Shown here one piece after another: positions 49,902-60,579 of a stretch of 64,000 nucleotides of DNA (its first letter is position 1; each line of letters starts with the position of its first letter). Made by a program: the position numbers and the translations under genes. A model generated the notes under the pieces. That model worked only from the letters and a program-made list of their open reading frames with translations. It was not told where the DNA came from and made no database searches. The stretch lies in the NCBI GenBank assembly GCA_002189035.1, contig NEEC01000002.1:868001-932000 (forward strand). The letters run 5' to 3'. The DNA comes from Utricularia gibba (lineage: Eukaryota > Streptophyta > Magnoliopsida > Lamiales > Lentibulariaceae).

Positions 49902-52900
49902 ATGATAAAATCTACGGAACCCAGAAATGAAGCAAGCTGTCAAGAGATGGCTGCTCCTCTGATAGCCCCTCACAGGTTCTTCGTCTTGGATTGGAGGTTG
50001 AATGAAACTCCCTCCAGATGTAACGGTTTTCAGGTCTTTTGTAAACCCCAGTTGCCGGGAGCTGAGAATTCTGTGCCTTCTGGGTAGGAGCATTTTGCTA
50101 CTGTAAGTAAGATCATAAACTTGAAACGATTGGGCTGTGTATAAGATTTGTTGGTTGATGAAGGGGGCCTGCTGGTGAGCATCCGATTTTGATCGAGAGG
50201 TACAGCGACGGTAGTTCCAAAAGGTGATTCATTTGGCTAGTTCTCGTTTGTGCTGGCGTATACGTTTGGGTGGAGTTTAATGTATTTGGATTTTGTGAAT
50301 ATGGAACAGGTATATTGTGGAAAATGATTGGAAAATTAGAACAATTTTGGAAGATCATTCGGGAGGAAGAGGTGTGTCCAGAGAATCGCCCAATTTGAAA
50401 GCTTTTGCAGGATTTTCATGGCTCCCGAGGAATGTTAGAGATTTTATTCTTCCCGCTGGCTTTCCAGGTAGAATTTATTCTGTTATTTACTTGTTGAGTT
50501 ATAAATGGACTTGTTGGATTGGTTAAAACTACTGGGTTGTTCAAATTTTGATACCGAAATGCAGATTCAGTTTCTGATGATTACTTGGTGTACATGTTGC
50601 TTCAGTTCCCAACTAATGTTACAGGGTGGATATGCCACACCCTGGTCACTTCAAGTCTATTACAGGCCAGTGGCATATCTAGAAACTACACACTTTATTT
50701 AATTGTTCGAGCTAAAGCTCGGATCTTCACCCATCTCCACGAAAAAGTAATAAAATTCTCCATTTCAAATAGGCTGTTGGAGTAAGTTCAATATCAGGAG
50801 CTAAAGTTGCAGCTTCTGCTGCAGCCATCAGGTAATAAACACACTTGATTCAATCCTTGCGTTATGTGTTCTGTTCAAAGGCTTTCAGGGGTTCTTTGTG
50901 AATATTTTGATTTGTTAGCTTTCCTCTCTCCCAAACCAGTCAAACAGCTCTTGTGATAAACGGTGGCAATGGGCAAGCTAAAATTGGATGGGTAACATTT
51001 GATTTTTTTTTTTCTTTTACTCCTGGCAGATGGGTGTCCAAGGATGGCATTGGTGCACTTGGGCGCTTACTTATTGGTTGGGAGCCTTTTTATAAGTTGC
51101 AAGCGGACCCATGTTAATCTTGGAAAAATAAGCTGTTTATTTAATTTCAGGTGGAAGATTCGGCAGTGTATTTGATGATGATCCTAAACAGTGGCGGTTG
51201 TATGCAGACTTCATTGGCAGTGCTGGAAGGTTTGATTTATGTGCTCAAGTCTGTCATATGAGCTCCTGACTTACGTGAAAGTGATATTCCATTGCAGCAT
51301 CTTTGATCTCACCACCCCACTATATCCTGCATATTTCTTGCCGTTGGCATCATTGGGAAATCTAGCCAAGGTTAGTAAAAGGGTTTAAAGAATTCATGTA
51401 CTTGTATATTGTAAGTTTTTGGACTTCTGCATATCGAATATTATGCTTATGCAGGCTGTTGGGAGAGGCCTACGTGATCCTTCTTTTCGTGTTATACAAA
51501 ACCATTTTGCAACTTCTGGAAACTTGGGGGATGTGTCAGCTAAGGTAGATCCTGATTTCTCTGCTAAAATAAAAATTCAATGCGGTTGTAAGCTTTGTAA
51601 TTCATGCTTTTTTATGTCAATCACCGGTGAAGCTTTCTGAACATTGTCAGGAAGAAGTATGGGAAGTTGCTGCTGAGCTTGTCGGACTTGCACTGGGCAT
51701 ATTCATTCTTGTAAATTCAAAACTTGACTTCAGAAGTTTCATATTTTTCACATTTATGTCAGTTAAGTGCAATTATTTTTGATATCTAGATCAAAATTGC
51801 AATTTAGGATACACCTGGTATTTCATCTTCCTATCCGCTGTTGGCTTCAACATGGCTTAGCGTGCGCCTGTATCATCTCTGGTTTCGCTATCTTTCACTC
51901 TCAGTTCTACAATTCAACACGGTAAGAGACTTTTTGGGTTCATTTTTCGAGACTTAATCTGTGCGTCAGACTTAGTTCTTCCTAGAAATACACATAATCT
52001 TAGATTAAGATGTTCTTAAAATGGTATCGGCCTATTCAGGTTCTGTAAAGCTCTCAATAAGTCTACATGAACCAAATACCTTCATACGCATACCTATCCA
52101 TTTTCCTTACAGATCAATCTCAAGCGTGCCCGGATCCTTGTGAATGCACATATCACACACCAAACGATGCCTGGTATGATTAAGCTCTTTTTTGCTATGC
52201 TTTCAGGTGTCATTTTGTTGGCGTAATGAAGCTTCTCTTCTCAGGAATTCAAGATTGTAACAGGATGGAAAATATCTTGGTATGGGAAAGGTTTCTTAAG
52301 CCGAAGATTACTTTTGGTGTGCCCCTAGAGGAGATGCTTACTGTCAAGAACAGTGGCTCTTTGGTATGTTTCATAAACAGTCGCAATTTACTTCTCATAC
52401 AGAGAGTCCAGAACCCACAACGTCGAACAAAGAGTTGTTATCTTGGACTGTTTTTGTGCCTGCACTGAATCCTAGAGCAATAAGAAAATTGGATTTAACT
52501 TCACCACACTTACAAACAGGTGAGGATGCTTGTTAAACTCTATGCAGATGAGAAATATTTCCTGATGGTGAATCAGTCACAAACCGAAATTGAGGTCCTT
52601 GTTTCCTTCAAGGTACTCACACATCTCTCCACATTTGCTGACAGTTATTTTTGAATCGGTGGTTATATACTACAATTCAATAGGACGGAGCCACAAGCTT
52701 CTCCATGTTGCGAAGCGTTTGGCAGGCCTACTGGCTCCACCACCACTGGATGGTATCCCAGAACTTCACAGACCCACTTCAGGAAAGCTTGACACAATTG
52801 AAGAAAAACTTTGATCCCTTTTTGTCACAAGTAGAAGAGGCTGGATGGAAGGTAGATCAAATCTTTCTGAAGGTCCCAAAAGAAAGTTCATTCCAAGAAG

Positions 52901-52917
52901 AACATGTCATTAGCTGA
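49902..52917 (+). CDS. ROOT UVB SENSITIVE (RUS, DUF647) family protein
   Basis: Fourteen exons: 49902-50083, 50310-50467, 50565-50665, 50773-50831, 51030-51076, 51151-51229, 51298-51370, 51455-51544, 51651-51710, 51808-51921, 52113-52173, 52245-52363, 52520-52612, 52684-52917. In phase they give 489 residues. The DUF647 core is clear: RDFILPAGFPDSVSDDYLVY, QFPTNVTGWICHTLVTSSLL, RWVSKDGIGALGR, GRFGSVFDDDPKQWRLYADF, GSAGSIFDLTTPLYPA, GNLAKAVGRGLRDPSFRVIQ. The plant-specific C-terminal half ends EEHVIS. RUS proteins act in plastids or at other membranes in UV-B signalling, auxin transport and vitamin B6-linked processes. The pattern is like RUS6 or RUS3 rather than RUS1/RUS2. Intron 3 would start with GC (CAG|GCCAGT). 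The start could also be the in-frame ATG at 49947. Confidence 0.92.
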
Positions 52918-53593
52918 GTGTGGTAGGAATCCTATGCGGGGCATGTAGATTTTCAGAGTCATCTACTGAAAACAAGGGTACTTCAGGATAAAAAAGTTTC
53001 AAACTTGCTTTCACTGTTTTACAAGCATGGTAATCATTCCATTCTGCATTGCAATCGGTAATGGAGCCCACATCACGAACCAATGAAATTGCTGATCTAT
53101 GTCCACAGGTGTGAGGCCACCAGCAGGTTAGTTTTGTCTTTCTTTTTCAGGCTTTTACCTTTAAAATACACGCAAAAGCAATTTTTTTTACAACAAAGAC
53201 AAAGGGGAAAGAAAGAATCCTATGGTTTGAAAATTCAAGGCGCTACTAATGAATAAATGCGGCCAGATCAGAGCAGACCCACAGCCATGATTTCAAGTTT
53301 GTAATCTCCATTCCTCACACCTGCATTGCATTACCTTGTCTTTGTGATTCAAATCTCTTCAGCTGTTTCTTTCACAAACACCCAATTCTCTGCTGTGGAT
53401 CGTCTCTAAATCAGCTACTTGTCTCTGAAAACGAAAGCCAAATATTGTATGCTGCTCTTCTCCTCATCTACTCATTACATTTCTTTTTCTCATTACAAGG
53501 TCTAAACTTTTGTTGGTAACTCTGCTTGATCTTGATCTTGATCTTTGTGGTGTGCAAATGCTGACATCTTCTTTGCAGCTTAGAGAAGGGGGA

Positions 53594-54731
53594 ATGGCGA
53601 GGGGAGGTGATGGGAGTTTGGAGATGCTTCTGGAGGAGAATGGAGAAGGCAGTAAACCAGAGAGCTTGTTGAAGGTGATGAAGCAGAATGATGATGAGAC
53701 TGAGAATTCTGATGGATTCCTGAATCTGGAGGCAGGGCATGAATGGTGATTTTTCATTTTCTTGGGGGCTTATATGCAAATAGTTGTCTTCTCTTGTCAC
53801 AAAAGAACCGTTGTTTAATTTTGTGATTTGCTGTAAAAGTTGCGTTTGAATCCTTAGGGATCTGGGCGGCGACGACGACGCTTCTTGCTCACTCAACGGA
53901 TCTGCTTCTCCCTCTTTGCAGCCCGTTACGCCGCCGACATCCGACTCCTCCGCCACAGCTATCCGGAAAACAGTTTCTTCATGGCGAAAAACAGTAAAAC
54001 CTGGGAAAAGCATTCCGCCCCCTGCTTCCATTCCTGATTCACGTCCATCTTCTTCTGCTAAGTCAAGGGGGGCACCCGTCAAATGCCATTCGTCCAGAGC
54101 CATCGTTGTGGCGGCTCGGAAAACGCTAACTCCAACGAGTAATCGTGCTGCGTCATCTTCCCTCGATCGTTCTTCATCATTGAGAAAACCAGCTTCCCCT
54201 GAGACAAACCTCCGCCCTGCATCAGCATCAAGAGGAAGGCCGAATTCAGGGAAAGTAAACCCGAGGCAGCAGTCGTGCTCACCTTCCCGATTGCGCAACA
54301 ATTACCGGAAACCGGGAAACATGGTGGCGTCACGAAGTAAAGGGTGCAATTCTGGCAGTGGAGATGAAGTTAACCCTGTTTTAATTGGGACCAAAATGGT
54401 GGAAAGAGTAGTGAATATGAGAAAATTGGCTCCACCGAAAGAAGAACAACGCCAACCTCGGGATCATGACAAGAAACCTTCCAAAGGGAATTCTGGTTTT
54501 GGGAGATCGTTTTCGCAGAAATCCTTAGAAATGGCCATCAGACATATGGTATCCTGTTGTACTCTGTTCTTTGATTTCCTTAAAAAAATGTTCTTGGCAT
54601 GACTCGCTGTCTGTGTTCAGGATATTCGAAGAAGCATTCCCGATGACTTCGCAAGAACTGCGGGAGCCTCACACGCCGGCAGAACCCAGTCTAAGTTCAG
54701 CGGTATGCAAGTCCATAGCCAGAAAAAGTGA
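53594..54731 (+). CDS. Serine/proline-rich basic protein (At3g09000-like), copy 1
   Basis: Three exons, 53594-53745, 53858-54548 and 54621-54731, joined in phase to 317 residues. The N terminus MARGGDGSLEMLLEENGEG is acidic. Exon 2 is low-complexity, rich in Ser, Pro, Arg and Lys (TPPTSDSSATAIRKTVSSW, KSIPPPASIPDSRPSSSAK). The C terminus has the conserved block KMVERVVNMRKLAPPK, then GFGRSFSQKSLEMAIRHM|DIRRSIPD, with the last intron exactly between HM and DIRR, as in the plant family of serine/arginine-rich or 'endochitinase A-like' proteins (At3g09000, At3g08670 type, from memory). It is largely disordered and predicted basic; such proteins are reported as microtubule-associated or remain uncharacterised. 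An in-frame upstream ATG (53558) would add 12 residues. The intact copy of the tandem pair. Confidence 0.85.
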
Positions 54732-55438
54732 GTGAAGGGGATTGGGAAGAAAACGATTGTAACGTTGTGTTATTTGAAAAACAGCACTTCTGAAACTTGT
54801 TTTGTGGTCTGAGCTAAACAAAACTCAAGCTCTGCTTCTATACGAGAATTTGGTAAGGGGCTTATGACACGATTGTCTGATCTTATCACGAACCTTAAAA
54901 TTGAATCCATTTCTTCCCTCCTAAAATTTGTTGTCATCTGCCATTGCTTGGCGCTTGTGAACCATTTTCAAAGACTCCATGCGCTTTGTTGGCATGTGCT
55001 GTAATCGTTGAAACTTTCAACGGTTGACGGTTTTATGATTGTCTAACTCTTGGCTGAGTTGGACAAACGCCTATACGCCCACTTTTTAAAGTTTGGATAA
55101 ATGAATATCTCATGTGGTTGATTGCCTTGCAGCTTCCGGTATCGCGCTTATGGCATGGTTGATTGCCTTGCAGCTTCCATGTGGATGATACGCCTTGTTG
55201 AGTCAGGAAACTTGTCGCTGTTTTCTCACACACCCACACGCTCAAGAAATAGCTTTGCTTCCTCCTCAACTTTCATTTGCCTGATAAGGGGCTGATTGAT
55301 AGCCAAGCTCTGAGATCAGATTGTGGGTGTTTTTTTATTTTGAACTTTCAGCGGTTCTCTTTTTGTCAGTGATCTTACAGGATTTGACACCTGGGAGTGG
55401 GTCTTCTGGTGCACTTGGGAGCAAAAGAAGAAGCAAAA

Positions 55439-57300
55439 ATGGCGGCAGTCGTAAGAGTAATGGGTGAGTTTTCCGGTAGCATAACGAATGCTTTCTCCTG
55501 ATATTTGTAGCTTGAATTGCATACAACCTAAGAATTTAACCGGATCTGCAGTGCTGTTATGGGTGGACATTCTGGCTATTTACGCTATGTTTGTGATGAT
55601 GGCATACTTGACGAAAGTTTGGGATCTCAGTTTCACTGATGCAACACTGGTGGTGAACGTCTTTTGGGGAGCGGTTTTCATAGCCCCGCTGTTCCTCACA
55701 CACCTCGTCGACACGTTGATGGGAAATTATTCGATGCTTTTGATCTCCAGCTTAGCTTATGCTGTTGTATGCTTCTCATCCTTTCGTTTCCCCGTCAATT
55801 CTGCAGTGCTCTCTACCTCTAGCTTGATGTGTTCGATTTGATTGCATTCCAGGGGTTGGGGCTTCTTGCAATGTCAACCCCGCCGGTGACGGGAAACTGC
55901 AAAGAGTACAAGCCCGAATGCATCAGCGACGCCCAGAAGAGACTTTTCTATGCAGCTTTGTCTTTGACTGCATTTGGGATGGCCGGCCATTTTGCATCTT
56001 TGAAGACATTCCTGGACGAACAGATGATCGGAGAAGAGGATAGCATCAGATTCTGTATCGGCATCGTTGCCGTCTTCTTTGTCAGTTTGGCTGCAATTAT
56101 AGCGATACCGTACATAAAGCCTTGGTCTGTTCGTTTTGCGATCCCAGCCATCTGCACTCTGGTTGCAACTCTTCTGTTCATGAGCGGCTCATGTTCCTAC
56201 AACTACGTTGGGCCTCAGGGCAGTCCCCTGACCGTGTTTGTTCGTGTGTTTGTAGCTGCTACATTGAAAATGTTTTGCAGACTTACTACAGATCCCAATC
56301 AACTGTATGAAGTCCGGAATGGGGAAGATGAGCTGATTCCCAACACTCGAAGCCTGAGGTTCGTTCGTGCCTCTCTCTGTCGTGATCTTGCTCTCTTTCA
56401 CCAGCAACTGAGTTGCAGAACTCTTGCTTCAGATGCTTGGATAAGGCCGCAGTTATATTAACCTCGAGACGTCAAGAGAATCAGGAGAGGAACAGATGGA
56501 CGCTGTGCAGAGTCACTGAAGTGGAGGAAACCAAAACCATCATACGCATGATTCCTGTCTGGATGACCTTCATCTTATGCGGCATCGTCTCCGCCATCGG
56601 ACTGACGTTCTTCGTCCAGCAACTGGAGCATCTGAACCGCAAAGTTGGCAAGCTAACGGTGCCCACGGTAGTCCTTCTAGGGTTCTACGCGCAAGCCCAG
56701 AATACGGGTGAGCAACTCTACAAAAAGCTTGCAAAATCAGACAACGAAGGTGGATCTTGGAAGTTGGCCCCTCCAATCGCCATCTCAATTTCGATGATCC
56801 TGGCTGTTCTTTGCTGCATCACAGCCGCTAAAGTGGAGGAAAGGCGGCTGGGAGTCGTGGAAAGGCATGGTTTAGTCGACAAGCCGGATGCAAGAGTGCC
56901 CATGACCATGTTCTGGCTGCTCCCACAGTTTCTCCTCCTCGGTGCATTCAACGGCCTCTTCAAATCCTCCGCCGAAGGCTTCTTCATCGATCAATCCCCT
57001 AAATCGACAGGGAGATACATTCCATGGTTTGTAACTGGTGTCTTGGGGATCGGAACGCTCGGCAGCAGTCTGTGCGTTTATGTGGTCGGGAAACTGAGTG
57101 AACGAGGTGGGAGAAGGAACTGGTTCCAGCATCACCTCAACGCAAGCAGGGTGGATAAGTACTTCTGGACCCTGGCTTGGCTGATCGCCGTGAATCTCGT
57201 CGTTTTCATCGTGGTGGCGAAACTTTTTCCGGTGCAACGAATCTCGGATCGAAGAAGAAGCAATGGAGTTTGGCGGGATGGAAGAGCCGTACCAGGATGA
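55439..57300 (+). CDS. NRT1/PTR (NPF) family transporter, NPF5.5-like, copy 1; C terminus frameshifted
   Basis: Exons 55439-55463, 55552-55766, 55853-56358 and 56433-57300, giving 537 residues as read. The first exon is only 25 nt (MAAVVRVMG). Helices follow: LLWVDILAIYAMFVMMAYL, VFWGAVFIAPLFLTHLVDT, GLGLLAMSTPPVTGNCKEY (an NPF-like loop), then two six-helix halves linked by a charged loop, DKAAVILTSR and EVEETKTIIRMIPVWMTFI. NPF proteins import nitrate, peptides or hormones with protons. The ExxER proton motif of TM1 is not visible; the place is taken by VDILAIY. Compared with copy 2, copy 1 has one extra T in AAACTTTTTCC (57225-57231), which turns the tail into FPVQRISDRRRSNG and stops at 57300; otherwise the frame would run to a poly-Cys end near 57329. 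The internal loop is six codons shorter than in copy 2. Confidence 0.9.
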
Positions 57301-58230
57301 GAACCGCCGATGCTGCTGCTGCTGCTGATACTGAAGAAGACGAAGCGATGGAGTCATCCGTACACCGGTTGTTTGCAGGGGGAGTATGACTCCCGAACAC
57401 AATGGAAAGTAAATTACATAAAAAAACCCCAAAATTTAATACTTTGTTAAAATTAATCATCAATTTGTAATATACATGATGCCCACTGTATAATTTATTT
57501 CATAAATTTCGTATATCAATCATAATTAATTTTTAAAATTTGATGTATGTAGTATTGGTCTTTTACGATTCATAATATTCAAAAATTAATTGAAAGTTAA
57601 TTTTTTTTCAAATTTTTAAATAATTGAAAATTAATAATATCCATTATCTCAAATAATAGATATTAAATTATTAGAAATCAATTTTGCACTGTATAAAACT
57701 AATGAATATCAGTTTTGCTAATGTTTAAAATAGTGTATACAATATTAAAACATTAAGATCATTTCTATAATTTTCACAAATATTGGAAATCAATAATATT
57801 ATATATATATATATATATACATTTAAGGAACTTCAAGTGAACTAAACATTTATGTCCCAACCTATCCGAGTGGTCAATCTAGAGCGAGCCTTCTTCACTC
57901 CCTTTGAATTTTAAAGTTGCTTTGCCCACAGTCGCCAACCAAGAATCCAATGCATTTACATTTACATCATTTTTATAAACAAATAGTATAAAATTAAAAA
58001 TTAATTATTTAAATTTTTAATTTTTAATTTTTTAATAAAAATTATTGAAGCTAATTCAAAAAAACCAATAATTTTCATTAAAACGAGTCTAGATCTATAT
58101 TCAATATCAAATTTTAAAACAGTATTTTTCTATAGATACAACGTTTAAACTTTTGTTGGTAACTCTGCTTGATCTTGATCTTTGTGGTGTGCAAATGCAA
58201 GCATCTTCTTTGCAGCTTAGGGAAGGGGGA
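57301..58230. other. AT-rich spacer between tandem units
   Basis: 3' flank of NPF copy 1, a TGC microsatellite (57309-57328), AT-rich DNA with an (AT)n run near 57785-57815, then the start of unit 2 at about 58145. No gene. The text around 57840-57990 is repeated at about 62995-63180. Confidence 0.6.
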
Positions 58231-59777
58231 ATGGCGAGGGGAGGTGATGGGAGTTTGGAGATGCGTCTGGGGAGAGTGAAGAAGGCAGAAAACCAGAGAG
58301 CTTGTTGAAGGTGATGAAGCAGAATGATGATGAGACTGAGAATATTGAGGGATTCCTGAATCTGGAGGCAGGGCATGAATGGTGAGTTTTCATTTTCTTG
58401 GGGGTTTATATGCAAATAGTTGTCTTCTCTTGTCACAAAAGAACCGTTGTTTGATTTTGTGGCTTGCTGTAAAAGTTGCGTTTGAATCCTTAGGGATCTG
58501 GGCGGTGACGACGACGCTTCTTGCTCACTCAACGGATCGGCTTCTCCCTCTTTGCAGCCCGTTACGCCGCCGACATCCGATGAAAGGATTTGAGATGTTT
58601 GAGGGTTGATCACTTGCGCAGCAGAAATTGTTGAGAGAATTTCTTTAAAAAGGATGTTGAAAAACCTCTTTGTATGTTTTTTGTTCCTTTATGTTACATG
58701 AATTTATAGACGGAGAAGATAGTTGACCGTTGGGTATGTCAGGGCTTGTCTTCCGACCGTTGCTCTGTGTCATTAACACGGTAGCTGTTCTCGGTGCTTC
58801 GTTGTACAGCTGCTTTGCGTGCCTTCGTGGGCTTGTAGGATTTTGACTCCTGAGTATTCCTGCTGGACCTTAAGACTCGAAGGTTTAGGCCCAACAATAA
58901 TGAGTCCACTTTCCCAATCTGATCGAGGGCTGTTTTTCCTGAGATCAGTGGAGATGGTGAGAAGTCCTTTTTCGTCGATTGCTCCTCTTTGATTCTTCAT
59001 TCCCTCATCAATCACCAACATCCGACTCCTCCGCCACAGCTATCCGGAAAACAGTTTCTTCATGGCGAAAAACAGTAAAACCTGGGAAAAGCATTCCGCC
59101 TCCTGCTTCCATTCCCGATTCACGTCCATCTTCTTCTGCTAAGTCAAGGGGGGCGCCGTCAAATGCCATTCATCCAGAGCCGTCATTGTGGCGGCTCAGA
59201 AAACGCTAACTCCATCGAGTAATCGTGCTGCGTCATCTTCCCTCGATCGTTATTCATCATTGAGAAAACCAGCGCCCTGCATCAGCATCAAGAGGAAGGC
59301 CGAATTCAGGGAATGTAAACCCGAGGCGGCAGTCGTGCTCACCTTCCCGATTGCGGAACGACTACCAGAAACCGGGAAACATGGTGGGGTCACGAAGTAA
59401 AGGGTGCAATTCTGGCAGTGGAGATGAAGTTAACTCTGTTTTGATTGCCAAAATGGTGGAAAGAGTATTGAATATGAGGAAATTTTCTCCACCGTATGTA
59501 GAACAGCGCCAACCTCTGGATCATGACAAGAAACCTTCCAAAGGGAATTCTGGTTTTGGGAGATCGTTTTCGCGGAAATCCTTAGAAATGGCCATCAGAC
59601 ATATGGTACTCTGTTCTTTGATTTCCTTAAAAAAAATGTTCTTGGCATGAATCCCTGTCTGTGTTCAGGATATTCGAAGAAGCATTCCCGATGACTTAGC
59701 AAGAACTGTGGGAGCCTCACACGCCAGCAGAACCCAGTCTAGGTTCAGCCGTACAAGTCCATAGCCAGAAAAAGTGA
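58231..59777 (+). pseudogene. Serine/proline-rich basic protein, copy 2, disrupted
   Basis: Clear relic of the copy 1 gene. Exon 1 begins MARGGDGSLEM at 58231 but carries a short indel near 58268 that shifts the frame (MRLGRVKKAENQRAC then stop). Exon 2 is interrupted at 58580 by a solo LTR. After it the frame is again broken by a one-base loss (GGGGCGCCGTC versus GGGGCACCCGTC in copy 1, near 59155) and by a deletion of about 20 bp near 59272. The 3' part is well preserved (GFGRSFSRKSLEMAIRHM, DIRRSIPDD) and would end at 59777. Multiple independent lesions make this a pseudogene rather than an assembly slip. The splice sites are kept, so it may still be transcribed. Confidence 0.88.
58581..59020 (-). 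mobile_element. Solo LTR of a retrotransposon inserted in the pseudogene (440 bp)
   Basis: Insertion relative to copy 1. It is bracketed by TCCGA at 58576-58580 and 59021-59025, a 5-bp target duplication, if the element is taken as TGAAAGGATT...CACCAACA; on the minus strand it runs TGTTGGTGATTG...ATCCTTTCA, so it has TG...CA ends typical of LTRs. A minus-strand CTATAAATTC (about 58700-58712) could be its TATA box, followed by T-rich and AACAATTTCTG-like sequence. No internal coding region is left. The wider match ACATCCGA on both sides is explained by the element ending in ACA next to a site that also has ACA. Confidence 0.75.
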
Positions 59778-60579
59778 GTGGAGGAAATTGGGAAGAAAAT
59801 AATTGTACCGTTGCGTTATTCGAAAAACAGCACTTCTGAAACTTGTTTTGTGGTCTGAGCTAAACAAAACTCAAGCTTTGCTTCTATACGAGAATTTGGT
59901 AAGGGGCTTATGACACGATTGTCTGATCTTATCAGGAACCTTAAAGTTGAATCCATTTCTCCCCTCCTAAAATTTGTTGTCATCTGCCATTGGTTGGCGC
60001 TTGTGAACCATTTTCAACGATTACATGCGCGTTGTTGGTAAGTGCTGTAATCGTTGAAACTTTCAACGGTTGACGGTTTTATGATTGTCAACTCTTGCCT
60101 GAGTCGGACAAACGCCTATACGCCTACTTTTTAAAGTTTGGATAAATAATATCCCACGTGGTTGATTGCCTTGCAGCTTCCGGTACCGCGCTTATGGCAT
60201 CGGTAAACTCTTTTGGGCGAAGAGACTGCACTGTGTTTGGCATCTTATGTTACTGGTCTTTGATTTACGCAGGCGATGATACGCCTTGTTGAATCAGGGG
60301 AAACTTGACGCTATTTTCTCACACGCCCACACGCTCGTTTCCTGGTGTATATTATATACACAGCAACCCCCTCTTTCCTACCCAAAAGAAGAAGCTTTGC
60401 TTCCTCCTCAACTTTCATTTGCCTGATAAGGGGCTGATTGATAGCCAAGCTCTGAGATCAGATTGTGGGTGTTCTTTTCTTTTGAACTTTCAGGGGTTCT
60501 CTTTTAGTCAGTGACCTTACAGAGTTGACACCTGGGGGTGGAGTTTCTGGTGCACTTGGGAGAAAAAGAAGAAGCAAAA

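Larger units (their letters stand above)
53503..58005 (+). repeat. Tandem duplication, unit 1
   Basis: Unit 1 starts at TAAACTTTTGTTGGTAACTC and ends in the AT-rich flank after CAATGCATTTACATTTACAT. It contains the serine-rich gene and NPF copy 1. Unit 2 repeats the same order of exons, introns and intergenic sequence, with long near-identical stretches in introns and downstream DNA. Only about 140 bp separate the units. Confidence 0.9.

Noticed and set aside
57860-57900. tRNA-like text (GAGTGGTCAATCTAGAG) in the spacer
   Set aside because: No cloverleaf could be formed; the segment is part of the duplicated flank.
58573-59025. 8-bp target duplication suggesting a hAT transposon
   Set aside because: With the element extended by three bases the ends become TG...CA with a 5-bp duplication, which fits an LTR better, and no hAT inverted ends are seen.
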